DNA of 64,000 nucleotides from Lacinutrix sp. WUR7 (GCF_016864015.1 NZ_CP045067.1:1151001-1215000); one strand, 5' to 3'; numbered from the stretch's first letter, positions 44,725 through 53,273 are shown. Notes: generated from the letters alone by a model not told the origin. Numbers and translations are program-made.

Positions 44725-45836
44725 TATACTAGATCCGCTAATTCTTTACCCACCAAACTACCAATTGCAATGCCCATTCCTCCAAGTCTTACACCGCAAA
44801 ACACATTAGTACTTAGTTGTTTTACTATTGCTTTTTTCTGAGTACCAACGCCCATAATACCACTCCATCGATGGTCAATTTCAAAAGGAGTTTCTGGTAA
44901 AATAGTGCTTTTTAAAAGTTCCTCTAGTTTGTTTTGAATGATTGCTGTTTGGTGTAATTCGGTAGTTTCTTCGGTTTTAAAATCTAGATTTCTTCCGCCG
45001 CCAAATAAAACTCTATCGTCAATATTTCTAAAATAATAATAGCCTTTATCTAAATGAAAGGTGCCTTTTATGTGTAGGTTTTTTATTGGTTTGGTAATTA
45101 AAACTTGTGCTCTTGCTGGTTTTACTTCTAGAATATTTAATTGCGAAGCAAAGCCATTGGTTGCTATTAATAATTTAGAAGAGGAAAAGGAAAACGAATT
45201 GGTTTCTATTTTTACCCCATTTGCATCTTCTGAAAAATTAGTAACCGACACATTATTTAAAATTTTAATGCCTTTAGAAAGTGCTTTTTGAAGCAATGCA
45301 TCCATCATTTTACCAGTATCTATTTGTCCTTCAAACTGGTTGAAAATATAATTTTCTTCAATATTTTTAAAGCGGAATATGTTTTCTTTTAAACTAAAAA
45401 CGGCTGCATTAAAAACAGGTTTTAGCAGATTATTTATATCTTCCTTTTTAGAAAGACATTCTTGAAACAAATCGGAATCCTGTTTGGTAAACAATTCATA
45501 ACCTCCTAACTGTTGGTAGTCAATTATTTTGTCTCCTAACGTGTTTCTTAAAAGCTGTAAGCCATGTACGCGTTTTTTCACAAGCTCTATAACTTCTTGT
45601 TCTGTATGCGTGTTTAAATCGTCTAGAATTTCGCTTAGGCTACCAAAACAGGAAAACCCTGCGTTTTTGGTACTTGCTCCTTGTGGTAAGGTTCCTTTTT
45701 CTAGAATAAGAATATTGGCTTTTGGAAATTTTTCTTTTAGTTGCAAGGCGCAATTAAGTCCGACAATACCACTACCAACAATAGTATAGTCTATGTTACT
45801 GAGCCATGTTTTTATTTCCCAATAGGATAAGTTCAT
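44724..45836 (-). CDS. FAD-dependent oxidoreductase (DAO family)
   Basis: A 370-residue flavoprotein with the dinucleotide-binding motif YTIVGSGIVGLNCALQL near residue 18 and a C-terminal GVRLGGMGIAIGSL. It belongs to the glycine-oxidase/D-amino-acid-oxidase group; the substrate cannot be read from the sequence. It overlaps mtgA by one base, and D-amino acids are cell-wall components, so a link to peptidoglycan is possible but speculative. Confidence 0.82.
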   Translation of the reverse strand: MNLSYWEIKTWLSNIDYTIVGSGIVGLNCALQLKEKFPKANILILEKGTLPQGASTKNAGFSCFGSLSEILDDLNTHTEQEVIELVKKRVHGLQLLRNTLGDKIIDYQQLGGYELFTKQDSDLFQECLSKKEDINNLLKPVFNAAVFSLKENIFRFKNIEENYIFNQFEGQIDTGKMMDALLQKALSKGIKILNNVSVTNFSEDANGVKIETNSFSFSSSKLLIATNGFASQLNILEVKPARAQVLITKPIKNLHIKGTFHLDKGYYYFRNIDDRVLFGGGRNLDFKTEETTELHQTAIIQNKLEELLKSTILPETPFEIDHRWSGIMGVGTQKKAIVKQLSTNVFCGVRLGGMGIAIGSLVGKELADLV

Positions 45837-45873
45837 ATTGCTAATTTAGGATTTTAATTGGAAGTACTAAACT

Positions 45874-45940
45874 GTGTTAAGGATAGCAGCGGCATCCTTT
45901 TTGTTTTTTTTACAAAAAGATATAGCGAATAGCCTGACTT
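45874..45940 (-). repeat. GCGTTA-ended intergenic repeat, copy 4 (partial)
   Basis: Contains GTTAAGGATAGCAGCGGCATCC and AAAAAGATATAGCGAATAGCC, matching copy 1 over the same stretches in the same orientation. The far end is degraded. It lies between accC and the FAD-oxidoreductase gene. Confidence 0.55.
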
Positions 45941-45965
45941 TTGCTATTTGAGGCAAAAGAAACAC

Positions 45966-45998
45966 CATAAAAAAACTCCGAAATTGCTTTCGGAGTTT
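45966..45998 (-). terminator. Intrinsic terminator of accC
   Basis: Perfect stem AAACTCCGAAA/TTTCGGAGTTT with loop TTGC, with seven T on the minus strand. It is about 75 bases past the accC stop codon. Confidence 0.85.
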
Positions 45999-46073
45999 AA
46001 TGTTTTTCCATTATTAAAGGAATACTATTATATTTTGAAACTTCTAGTCCAATATCGAGAAGCACATTTTTAA

Positions 46074-47429
46074 TTAGTCTTCTTCTTCTTTTGGTTTCAT
46101 TACAAAATCTTCCATAAATTTAGTCGTATAATTTCCTGCTAAATAATCTGGATGATCCATTAACTGTCTATGAAAAGGAATGGTTGTTTTTATTCCCTCG
46201 ATCACGAACTCGTCTAAAGCACGTTTCATTTTATGAATAGCTTCTTCTCTAGTTTGCGCAGTTGTAATTAACTTTGCAATCATAGAATCGTAGTTTGGCG
46301 GAATGCTATACCCTGCGTACACGTGTGTATCTAAACGTACTCCGTGTCCTCCAGGAGCGTGTAACGTGGTTATTTTTCCTGGCGAAGGTCTAAAATTATT
46401 ATACGGATCTTCGGCATTAATACGACATTCTATAGAGTGTAATTGTGGTAAATAGTTTTTACCTGAAATTGGCACTCCTGCAGCTACAAGAATTTGCTCA
46501 CGTATCAAATCAAAATCTATTACTTGTTCTGTAATTGGATGTTCTACTTGTATACGCGTATTCATTTCCATAAAGTAGAAATTTCTGTGTTTATCCACTA
46601 GAAATTCTACGGTTCCTGCACCTTCGTATTTAATGTATTCGGATGCTTTAACAGCAGCTTCACCCATTTTTTTACGTAGCGCTTTGGTCATAAAAGGAGA
46701 AGGAACTTCTTCTGTTAATTTTTGATGACGACGTTGAATAGAGCAATCTCTTTCGGATAAGTGACAAGCACGACCAGTAGAGTCTCCTACAATTTGAATT
46801 TCGATATGGCGAGGCTCTTCAATAAGCTTTTCCATATACATATCATCATTTCCAAATGCTGCTTTAGATTCTTGTCTTGCAGAATCCCAAGCTTCTTTAA
46901 GGTCTTCGGCTTTCCATACGGCACGCATTCCTTTTCCACCACCACCAGCAGATGCTTTAAGCATTACTGGATAGCCAGTTTCTAGGGCTACTTTTTCGCA
47001 ATCTTCAAAATCTTCTATTACACCTTCACTTCCTGGGACACATGGTACTCCAGCTTCTATCATGGTTGCTTTGGCATTCGCCTTGTCTCCCATTCTATTA
47101 ATCATTTCTTCGGAAGCACCAATAAATTTTATATTATGCTCTTCACAAATTTTAGAAAATTTAGCGTTTTCAGACAAAAATCCATATCCTGGATGTATTG
47201 CATCTGCATTGGTAATTTCTGCTGCTGCAATGACATTAGACATTTTTAAATAAGACTCGCTACTTGCTGCTGGACCAATACATACGGCTTCGTCTGCAAA
47301 TTTCACGTGAAGGCTATCTGCATCTGCTGTAGAATATACAGCGACTGTTTTAATGCCCATTTCTTTACAGGTTCTAATTACACGTAATGCAATTTCACCT
47401 CTATTGGCAATTAATATTTTTTTGAACAT
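46074..47429 (-). CDS. accC: Acetyl-CoA carboxylase, biotin carboxylase subunit
   Basis: Carboxylates the biotin on AccB, ATP- and bicarbonate-dependent, in fatty-acid synthesis. The 451 residues start [20 protein letters not shown] and show the ATP-grasp lid [23 protein letters not shown], the [12 protein letters not shown] motif and [16 protein letters not shown]. The start at 47429 is chosen over an in-frame TTG/ATG frame reaching 47474, since the homologous N-terminus begins here. Downstream of accB, with an 86-base gap holding small repeats. Confidence 0.96.
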   Translation of the reverse strand: MFKKILIANRGEIALRVIRTCKEMGIKTVAVYSTADADSLHVKFADEAVCIGPAASSESYLKMSNVIAAAEITNADAIHPGYGFLSENAKFSKICEEHNIKFIGASEEMINRMGDKANAKATMIEAGVPCVPGSEGVIEDFEDCEKVALETGYPVMLKASAGGGGKGMRAVWKAEDLKEAWDSARQESKAAFGNDDMYMEKLIEEPRHIEIQIVGDSTGRACHLSERDCSIQRRHQKLTEEVPSPFMTKALRKKMGEAAVKASEYIKYEGAGTVEFLVDKHRNFYFMEMNTRIQVEHPITEQVIDFDLIREQILVAAGVPISGKNYLPQLHSIECRINAEDPYNNFRPSPGKITTLHAPGGHGVRLDTHVYAGYSIPPNYDSMIAKLITTAQTREEAIHKMKRALDEFVIEGIKTTIPFHRQLMDHPDYLAGNYTTKFMEDFVMKPKEEED

Positions 47430-47440
47430 AACTTTTAGGA

Positions 47441-47505
47441 TTAAAAATTTCAAATTCCAAGCTCCAAATTCCAAATATTGGATTTTAAGATTTGTGTATT
47501 GGAAT
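47441..47505. repeat. CAAATTCCAA repeats between accB and accC
   Basis: CAAATTCCAA occurs twice within 25 bases (separated by GCTC), followed by ATTGGATTTTAAG and TTGGAATTTTTA in the opposite sense. It fills the accB-accC gap. A hairpin between the CCAA and TTGG halves is possible. Confidence 0.5.
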
Positions 47506-47515
47506 TTTTAAAGGG

Positions 47516-48001
47516 TTATGATGGATCTACTAAAAATAATGGTTGATCAAACTCTACAGGAGAAGAATCATCGACTAAAACTTTTACGATTTTACCAGAT
47601 ACTTCTGATTCTATTTCGTTAAAAAGTTTCATTGCTTCGATGATACATAAAACATCCCCTTCATTAATAGTTTGTCCTACTTCAACAAAAACAGGTTTGT
47701 CTGGAGAAGGCTTTCTATATAAAGTTCCAATAATAGGAGACTTAATTGTGATGTATTTTGAGTTGTCTTCTTCTGCAACAGCTGGTATTGCAGGAGTTAC
47801 ATCTGCAACCGGTTGTGGAGCAGCAATTGGCGCTTGTGCCATAGTACCCATTGGTATTTGTTGTACAAATGTTTGGGTTTCTGCTTTATCGTCTCCACCG
47901 GTTTTTATGGTAATTTTAATATCGTCAGTTTCTAATTTCACCTCACTTGCACCAGATTTGGCTACAAATTTAATTAGGTTTTGAATGTCTTTAATATCCA
48001 T
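47516..48001 (-). CDS. accB: Acetyl-CoA carboxylase, biotin carboxyl carrier protein
   Basis: Carries the biotin for acetyl-CoA carboxylase, 161 residues. The biotinyl domain is C-terminal (about 84-160) with the biotinylated Lys125 in IEAMKLFNEIESE. An alanine/proline-rich linker (APIAAPQPVADVTPAIPA) precedes it. I start at the ATG at 48001 rather than the in-frame TTG at 48010. It lies between fabH and accC in the conserved order. Confidence 0.95.
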   Translation of the reverse strand: MDIKDIQNLIKFVAKSGASEVKLETDDIKITIKTGGDDKAETQTFVQQIPMGTMAQAPIAAPQPVADVTPAIPAVAEEDNSKYITIKSPIIGTLYRKPSPDKPVFVEVGQTINEGDVLCIIEAMKLFNEIESEVSGKIVKVLVDDSSPVEFDQPLFLVDPS

Positions 48002-48036
48002 AATATTCAAGTTTTAGATTATGATTGTTAGTTAGT

Positions 48037-49032
48037 TTAAGAATTATAAGCCCATTTTAAATACATGGAGCCCCAAGTAAATCCTCCTCCAAAAGCTGCA
48101 AGTATTACTTTGTCACCTTTTTTTAGTTGAGATTCGTAATCGTTTAATAATAAAGGTATTGTTGCTGAAGTAGTGTTTCCATATTTTTCAATATTCATCA
48201 TTACTTTGCTAGCATCTAAATCCATTCTGTTTGCAGTAGCATCAATAATTCTTTTATTTGCTTGATGTGCTGCTAACCAATCTACATCATCATTAGTAAG
48301 ATTGTTTTTTTCTAAAATTTTCACACAAGCGTCTGCCATATTAGAAACAGCCCATTTAAACACTGTTTTTCCATCTTGGTATACAAAGTGTTTTTTTGCT
48401 TTTACGGTTTCTAAGGTTGCTGGCTCTATAGATCCTCCCGCTGCTACTTGAAGAAACTCTCTTCCGGTGCCATCGCTTCGTAAGTATTCATCTAGAACTC
48501 CTAACCCTTCTGTGTTAGGCTCAAAAAGTACAGCTCCTGCCCCGTCACCAAAAATAATACAAGTCGCTCTATCTGTATAATCTATCATAGAGGAGTTCAT
48601 ATCTGCTCCTATTACTAATACCTTTTTATACTTTCCACATTCTATAAAACTAGATGCTGTAGAAGCTGCGTATAAAAAACTAGAGCAGGCAGCATCTAAA
48701 TCATAAGCAAAAGCATTTGTTGCTCCTATTTGTGAAGCTACAAATACTGCTGTTGCAGATGCTTGCATATCTCTTGTAGCTGTTGCTACTATTACTAATT
48801 CTATTTCTTTGGGGTCTAGATTTGCTTTATTTATCAAATCTTTGGCAGCTTCCGTTGCTAAAAAAGAGGTGCCTTTGCCTTTTTCTTTTAATATTCTACG
48901 TTCCTTAATTCCTGTTCTAGAAGTTATCCATTCATCATTTGTATCGACTAAAGTTTCCAATATTTGGTTAGTTAATACATATTCTGGAACATATTTACCT
49001 ACAGCTGTTATTGCTGCTGAGATTTTGCTCAT
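48037..49032 (-). CDS. fabH: Beta-ketoacyl-ACP synthase III
   Basis: Initiates fatty-acid synthesis by condensing an acyl-CoA primer with malonyl-ACP. The 331 residues contain Cys116 (DAACSSFLYA), the catalytic His in AAHQANKR (near 255) and Asn in YGNTTSATIP (near 285). Branched-chain primers are common in this phylum, but specificity cannot be read by eye. A 17-base palindrome lies in its upstream region. It is followed by accB and accC. Confidence 0.95.
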   Translation of the reverse strand: MSKISAAITAVGKYVPEYVLTNQILETLVDTNDEWITSRTGIKERRILKEKGKGTSFLATEAAKDLINKANLDPKEIELVIVATATRDMQASATAVFVASQIGATNAFAYDLDAACSSFLYAASTASSFIECGKYKKVLVIGADMNSSMIDYTDRATCIIFGDGAGAVLFEPNTEGLGVLDEYLRSDGTGREFLQVAAGGSIEPATLETVKAKKHFVYQDGKTVFKWAVSNMADACVKILEKNNLTNDDVDWLAAHQANKRIIDATANRMDLDASKVMMNIEKYGNTTSATIPLLLNDYESQLKKGDKVILAAFGGGFTWGSMYLKWAYNS

Positions 49033-49084
49033 AATTTTGGTGTTAATTTAACCTAAAATCGTTCAAAATTGGCTAAAACGAATT

Positions 49085-49101
49085 CAGATTTAATAAATCT
49101 G
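49085..49101. promoter_or_regulatory. 17-base palindrome upstream of fabH
   Basis: CAGATTTA-A-TAAATCTG is a perfect inverted repeat with 8-base arms. It sits about 53 bases before the fabH start, between the rpmF terminator and fabH. It could be a repressor binding site or a leader hairpin; no regulator was identified. Confidence 0.45.
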
Positions 49102-49164
49102 GTGTGTTTCAGCTTATTTTGACGCAAATTAAGTTGTTTTTAACGTAAAGAAAAATATATAACA

Positions 49165-49191
49165 AAAAAAACGCTCACAGTGGAGCGTTTT
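49165..49191 (-). terminator. Intrinsic terminator of rpmF
   Basis: Perfect stem AAAACGCTC/GAGCGTTTT with loop ACAGTG, with eight T on the minus strand. It is about 20 bases past the rpmF stop, so fabH downstream needs its own promoter or read-through. Confidence 0.88.
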
Positions 49192-49211
49192 ATTGTATGC
49201 ACGCATAGTAA

Positions 49212-49415
49212 CTATGCTAAATTTTCTTCTACTTGTGAGTTGTCTATTAAAACTTGTCCTCTGTGGTATAATTTTCCTTCAAACCAGTGTGCTCTATGGT
49301 ATAAGTGAGCTTCACCTGTTGTTGGGCATGTAGCAACTTGTGGCGCAACTGCTTTATAATGTGTTCTTCTTTTATCTCTTCTTGTTTTTGAGATTTTTCT
49401 TTTAGGATGTGCCAT
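49212..49415 (-). CDS. rpmF: 50S ribosomal protein L32
   Basis: Small ribosomal protein, 67 residues. [17 protein letters not shown] is the typical start. The zinc-binding cysteines of many L32 proteins are reduced to one Cys ([10 protein letters not shown]) here. The standard neighbour DUF177 lies directly upstream, followed by fabH downstream. Confidence 0.97.
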   Translation of the reverse strand: MAHPKRKISKTRRDKRRTHYKAVAPQVATCPTTGEAHLYHRAHWFEGKLYHRGQVLIDNSQVEENLA

Positions 49416-49423
49416 TTTTTATA

Positions 49424-49963
49424 TTATTTATCCGTTAATAGTTTCTTAAGTGTATTCCAACGAGGATCTATATCCTCTTTGTTTTCTTTTTCTTCAGCCG
49501 ATTTAGGGCTAAGTTCTTCTAATTTTTTAAGTATTTCTGAATCTAATGTACCATCTTCAACTCCTGGATGGATTCGTTTATTAGGAACAGCTAAAACAAT
49601 AAGCTCATAAATATACTGTTGTATATTTATTTCATATTCCCCATGCGAAATGATTAATATGTCCATGTCTTCGTCATTGAACTCCTCTCCAAACTTAACA
49701 ACCAAATCAAAATCACTTTCAATTTCTTGATCATACGGTTCGTTGGTTACATCGCAATTAACGTTTATAGTTCCCGAAATTTTAAAATTCAATTCTAGTA
49801 ATGTTGATTTTTTATTTAAAATAACAGCTACTTTAATGTTTGAATCATTAAAATCTTCATACTCAAAATGTTCAAAGAACGATTGTTCAATATTATACTC
49901 AAAAAGGTGTTCCCCTGCTTTTAAACCTACAAATGGTATTGTAAATGCTTTCAAATGCTTCAT
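49424..49963 (-). CDS. DUF177/YceD-family protein
   Basis: Member of the YceD/DUF177 family usually encoded beside rpmF and implicated in large-subunit rRNA assembly. The 179 residues include the central ISGTINVNCDVTNEPYDQEI and the GEEFNDEDMDIL stretch. I start at the ATG at 49963; a longer frame to 50011 would overlap its own promoter at 49986-49993. It ends 8 bases before rpmF. Confidence 0.88.
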   Translation of the reverse strand: MKHLKAFTIPFVGLKAGEHLFEYNIEQSFFEHFEYEDFNDSNIKVAVILNKKSTLLELNFKISGTINVNCDVTNEPYDQEIESDFDLVVKFGEEFNDEDMDILIISHGEYEINIQQYIYELIVLAVPNKRIHPGVEDGTLDSEILKKLEELSPKSAEEKENKEDIDPRWNTLKKLLTDK

Positions 49964-49985
49964 TTTCACATCTATTTTGAGCCTG

Positions 49986-50011
49986 CAAATATACAAATTT
50001 TTATTTACCAA
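49986..50011 (-). promoter_or_regulatory. Promoter of the DUF177-rpmF operon (TTG-N15-TATATTTG)
   Basis: TATATTTG at 49986-49993 matches TAnnTTTG, with a TTG (50009-50011) 15 bases upstream on the minus strand. It lies inside the longer DUF177 frame and so fixes the start at 49963. Confidence 0.6.
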
Positions 50012-50035
50012 GCACAGTTATAAACATTTTTTTGT

Positions 50036-51082
50036 TTATATCTTTTTTTGATTGAATTTTAGAGGGTTTTCCGTTAATGCATCATACTCTAATCTATTCT
50101 TATAAATTTCAATAGCTTTAAACACTGCCTCCTTGAAAGAACTGTTGTCTGCTAAGTTCTTTCCTGCGATTTCAAAAGCGGTTCCATGATCTGGAGACGT
50201 TCTTATTTTGTTTAATCCTGCAGTGTAATTTACACCTTGTCCGAAAGAAAGTGTTTTAAAAGGAATTAATCCTTGATCGTGATAAGAAGCTATTATAGCA
50301 TCAAAATTTGTGTAATTATTGGAACCAAAAAAGCTATCTGCAGCGTAAGGACCGTAAATTAACTTCCCTGTTTTTTTAATTTCTTCTAATGTTGGCCTTA
50401 AAACAGTATCGTCTTCCGTACCAATAACACCATTATCTCCATTGTGCGGATTAATACCTAATACCGCTATTTTAGGCTTTCTAATTTTAAAGTCTTTTTG
50501 TAGCGAAGTATAAATAGTTTCTATTTTCTCTTTGATACGTTTCGGCGTAATTTGTGTTGCGACATCTTTTACTGGTACATGATCTGTTAATAAACCAACA
50601 CGTAGTTTGTCGGCAACCATTAACATTAAACTGTTTCCTTCTAATTCTTGTTCTAAATAATTAGTGTGTCCAGGAAATTTAAAGGTATCCGACTGTATGT
50701 TATGCTTATTTATTGGAGCAGTAACTAATACGTCTATGTTTCCGTTTTTTAAAGCGCTTGTAGCAGCTTCCAAAGACTTTATAGCAAACTCCCCTATTTT
50801 AAAATCTTCTTTACCGAATTGAATTTTCACATGATCATTCCAAACATTAAAGACATTAATTTTTTGTGGAAGTATTTGATCTAAGCTGTTTATTCCGTTT
50901 AAATTCACATCTACTTTAAAATGATTTTTTAAAAAAGTCATTGTTTTTACGGATGCGAAAATAACTGGAGTACAAAATTCTAGCGTTCTAGGATCTTCAA
51001 AAGTCTTTAGTACAATCTCTGCTCCTATACCATTTAAGTCTCCAATAGAGATACCTACAATTATATTTTCTTCTTTCTTCAT
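50036..51082 (-). CDS. pdxA: 4-hydroxythreonine-4-phosphate dehydrogenase
   Basis: NAD-dependent oxidation in pyridoxal phosphate synthesis. The 348 residues begin with GISIGDLNGIGAEIVLKTF and have VTAPINKHN, FPGHTNYLE, GINPHNGDNG and YHDQGLIPFK, with metal-binding histidines in the last three. It is in the conserved pdxA-DUF177-rpmF-fabH order; PLP is used by Alr and Kbl encoded elsewhere in the window. A -7 element lies at 51119-51126. Confidence 0.95.
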   Translation of the reverse strand: MKKEENIIVGISIGDLNGIGAEIVLKTFEDPRTLEFCTPVIFASVKTMTFLKNHFKVDVNLNGINSLDQILPQKINVFNVWNDHVKIQFGKEDFKIGEFAIKSLEAATSALKNGNIDVLVTAPINKHNIQSDTFKFPGHTNYLEQELEGNSLMLMVADKLRVGLLTDHVPVKDVATQITPKRIKEKIETIYTSLQKDFKIRKPKIAVLGINPHNGDNGVIGTEDDTVLRPTLEEIKKTGKLIYGPYAADSFFGSNNYTNFDAIIASYHDQGLIPFKTLSFGQGVNYTAGLNKIRTSPDHGTAFEIAGKNLADNSSFKEAVFKAIEIYKNRLEYDALTENPLKFNQKKI

Positions 51083-51118
51083 TAATAATGCTAACTTTTG
51101 TTTGTAATTTTACTGTTA

Positions 51119-51126
51119 CAAATTTA
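51119..51126 (-). promoter_or_regulatory. -7 promoter element TAAATTTG of pdxA
   Basis: Exact TAnnTTTG match on the minus strand, 37 bases before the pdxA start codon, in the 62-base gap to the divergent riboflavin synthase gene. Confidence 0.6.
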
Positions 51127-51144
51127 ACTAAATAATCGACAATA

Positions 51145-51738
51145 ATGTTTACTGGAATCATTGAGGAATTAGGAGAGGTAAAACAACTAGATCAAGAGCT
51201 TGATAATTTGCACATTACAGTGCAAAGTAATTTTACGCAAGAACTACAAATAGATCAGAGTGTAGCGCATAACGGCGTGTGTTTAACGGTTGTTGCTATT
51301 AACAATAACGAATATAAAGTAACAGCAATTAAAGAAACGCTAGAAAAAACAAATTTAAATACGATTAAGGCTGGCGATGTAGTAAATTTAGAAAGAGCGA
51401 TGAAGCTAGGCGAACGATTAGATGGTCATATTGTACAAGGTCATGTAGATCAAACGGCTACTTGTACGCATGTTGAAAATACTTCGGGAAGTTGGTTATT
51501 TACTTTTAAATATGATAGTGGGTTAAATAATATCACTATTGAAAAAGGCTCCATTACTATTAACGGTGTAAGCTTAACAGTTGTAAACTCTAAAAAGGAT
51601 GCATTTAGCGTAGCTATAATTCCGTATACTTATGAGCACACAAATTTCAAGAATTTTAAAATAGGTACAGTAGTAAATTTAGAATTTGATGTAATTGGAA
51701 AATATGTAGCTAGATTGGTAGACCTAAATAAACTTTAA
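51145..51738 (+). CDS. ribE: Riboflavin synthase, alpha subunit
   Basis: Dismutates two 6,7-dimethyl-8-ribityllumazines to riboflavin. The 197 residues have two lumazine-binding domains, visible as MFTGIIEELGEV and VAHNGVCLTVV in the first and GHIVQGHVDQTA and ITINGVSLTVV in the second. Single gene, with other rib genes absent from the window. The last four bases overlap the end of the convergent PID-CTERM-like gene. Confidence 0.94.
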   Translation: MFTGIIEELGEVKQLDQELDNLHITVQSNFTQELQIDQSVAHNGVCLTVVAINNNEYKVTAIKETLEKTNLNTIKAGDVVNLERAMKLGERLDGHIVQGHVDQTATCTHVENTSGSWLFTFKYDSGLNNITIEKGSITINGVSLTVVNSKKDAFSVAIIPYTYEHTNFKNFKIGTVVNLEFDVIGKYVARLVDLNKL

Positions 51739-51932
51739 GCTTTAGAGCGAATCGTTTTCACAATACCATATACCAAACCAATACCTAATAACAAGTAAAT
51801 ACCAGCATCTATAGGAAGACCTGGTGGTGGTGGTGGCGCTGGAGGAGGAGGTCCACTCATAGTTTGCGCTACACTAACAAAACTTATTAATAAAAATAAG
51901 ATTGAGGCAATTATTTTTTTGTTTTGTATCAT
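51735..51932 (-). CDS. Small secreted/membrane protein with PID-CTERM-like tail
   Basis: A 65-residue protein with an N-terminal signal (KKIIASILFLLISFVSVAQ), a proline run (GPPPPAPPPPPGLPIDAG) and a hydrophobic segment (IYLLLGIGLVYGIV) ending KTIRSKA. The order PID, hydrophobic helix, basic tail resembles the PID-CTERM sorting signals of Bacteroidetes, which are thought to be handled by an exosortase-like enzyme. No such enzyme is in the window. Its end overlaps ribE by four bases, tail to tail. Confidence 0.7.
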   Translation of the reverse strand: MIQNKKIIASILFLLISFVSVAQTMSGPPPPAPPPPPGLPIDAGIYLLLGIGLVYGIVKTIRSKA

Positions 51933-52070
51933 TCAGTTGTAAATGTATAAAAAAAAGCGACTTAACAAAAAATTCTAAATCTTTTTAGTTGAAAAAAATC
52001 TTCTAATTGCAAAAAAACATCGGTAAACTGTTAAATCTTAACACTTTTTCTATACTTATATAAAAAAAAG

Positions 52071-52144
52071 TGGTCCCACTTGGGCTCGAACCAAGGACCA
52101 CCTGATTATGAGTCAGGTGCTCTAACCAACTGAGCTATGGGACC
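52071..52144 (-). tRNA. tRNA with anticodon CAU (probably Ile2, possibly Met)
   Basis: Read on the minus strand: acceptor GGTCCCA/TGGGACC, D arm with GCTCAGTTGGTTAGAGC, anticodon stem CCTGA/TCAGG with loop CTCATAA (anticodon CAT) and T arm CTTGG/CCAAG with GTTCGAGC loop. The 74 bases end at discriminator A; CCA is not encoded. The acceptor pairs C4-G69 and C5-G68 match the TilS recognition pairs of E. coli tRNA-Ile2, favouring isoleucine over elongator methionine. Confidence 0.93.
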
Positions 52145-52222
52145 ATTGACAAATGTCAAACTCTTTATTGCTAAAGAGTGTGCAATATTACTACATATTT
52201 TAAAACTCTACAAGAATATTTT

Positions 52223-52624
52223 TTAAATAATTTCTTGACAAAGCTCTATTAAGACGCCATTCGTACTTTTTGGATGTAAAAAAGCGACTAACTTGTTGTC
52301 TGCTCCTTGTTTAGGAATTTCGTTAATTATTTTAAAACCTTCCTGTTTTAATCTTAAAATTTCTTTTTCAATATTATCTACAGCAAAAGCAATATGATGC
52401 ATTCCTTCTCCTTTCTTTTCTATAAACTTAGCGATTGCGCTATTTTGGTTGGTAGCTTCTAATAATTCAATTTTGTTTTCGCCGACTTTAAAAAACGAGG
52501 TCTTTACGCCTTCACTAGCGACTTCTTCTACTTTATAATGCGGTTCACCAAAAAGTTGCGCATATAATTTATTTGCTTTTTCTAAGTCTTTTACAGCAAT
52601 ACCTATGTGTTCAATTTTATTCAT
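52223..52624 (-). CDS. mce: Methylmalonyl-CoA epimerase
   Basis: Interconverts R- and S-methylmalonyl-CoA; VOC fold of 133 residues. The metal ligands are in IEHIGIAV (near 6), GMHHIAFAV and VLIELCQ. LGEPHYKVEE-type loops (FGEPHYKVEEVASEGVKT) fit the epimerase. No mutase gene is in the window. A hairpin sits five bases before the start codon. Confidence 0.92.
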   Translation of the reverse strand: MNKIEHIGIAVKDLEKANKLYAQLFGEPHYKVEEVASEGVKTSFFKVGENKIELLEATNQNSAIAKFIEKKGEGMHHIAFAVDNIEKEILRLKQEGFKIINEIPKQGADNKLVAFLHPKSTNGVLIELCQEII

Positions 52625-52628
52625 GCTT

Positions 52629-52650
52629 ATTTTCCGCGAAAGCGAAAATC
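52629..52650. repeat. Hairpin before the mce start (GCGAAAGC)
   Basis: ATTTTCCGCGAAAGCGAAAATC forms TTTcCGC/GCGaAAA-type arms around GAAA. It begins five bases upstream of the mce start, the same position as the TTCCTGCGAAGGCAGGAATC hairpin before the MFS gene; both fit ATTnCnGCGAAnGCnGnAATC. Confidence 0.5.
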
Positions 52651-52727
52651 ATTTTTTAGGTTAACTTATATTTTTTACTAAAATTTATTTTAATGCCTTA
52701 AAAATACAATAATCCTTAAATATCAAC

Positions 52728-52735
52728 TATTTTTG
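52728..52735 (+). promoter_or_regulatory. -7 promoter element TATTTTTG of rbfA
   Basis: Exact TAnnTTTG match about 75 bases before the rbfA start codon, giving a leader of about 65 nt. Confidence 0.5.
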
Positions 52736-52810
52736 CATTGTAGAAGATAAAGTTTATCTTTTATATTGAAATAAGATTTCAGATTATTCTGAATCTAAAA
52801 TACATTTAAA

Positions 52811-53206
52811 GTGGAAGAAACGCAAAGACAAAAAAAAATAGGTTCTGTATTACAACGAGATATAGTGGATGTGCTACAAAAAGCAGCATCACAAGGTGGT
52901 ATGAAAGGAATACTTATTTCTGTTAGTAAAGTAAAAGTAACTATAGATCTTTCTGTTGCTAAAGTGTATTTAAGTATTTTTCCTAATAATAAAGGGAAAG
53001 AACTACTAGAAGGTATTAAATCGAATACGCCATTAATTAGACATGAATTAGCGCAACGTACTAGACATCAATTAAGACGTATGCCAAATTTAGAGTTCTT
53101 TGTAGATGATTCTTTAGAGTATATTGACAAGATTGAACAGTCTTTAAAAGGAAAAGAGGACCCTATTAACGATCCGGAACTTCTAGGGAAACGTAAAAAG
53201 CAATAA
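52811..53206 (+). CDS. rbfA: Ribosome-binding factor A
   Basis: Binds the free 30S subunit and helps mature the 5' end of 16S rRNA. The 131 residues start ETQRQKKIGSVLQRDI and contain ISVSKVKVTIDLSVAKVYLS and RHQLRRMPNLEFFVDDS, with a lysine-rich C-terminus (LLGKRKKQ). The start is GTG at 52811; there is no in-frame ATG upstream. Followed 67 bases later by a permease gene. Confidence 0.94.
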   Translation: MEETQRQKKIGSVLQRDIVDVLQKAASQGGMKGILISVSKVKVTIDLSVAKVYLSIFPNNKGKELLEGIKSNTPLIRHELAQRTRHQLRRMPNLEFFVDDSLEYIDKIEQSLKGKEDPINDPELLGKRKKQ

Positions 53207-53273
53207 TTGGTTTTAAAAAACCTTTCCATTATATTTATTACTTAAAACTCATTTTTGTTATTGTAAAATAAAC

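Noticed and set aside
47430-47474. A longer N-terminus for accC.
   Set aside because: [14 protein letters not shown] is the family start, and the extra codons come from the CAAATTCCAA repeat.
49964-50011. A longer N-terminus for the DUF177 gene.
   Set aside because: It would run through the TATATTTG promoter at 49986-49993.
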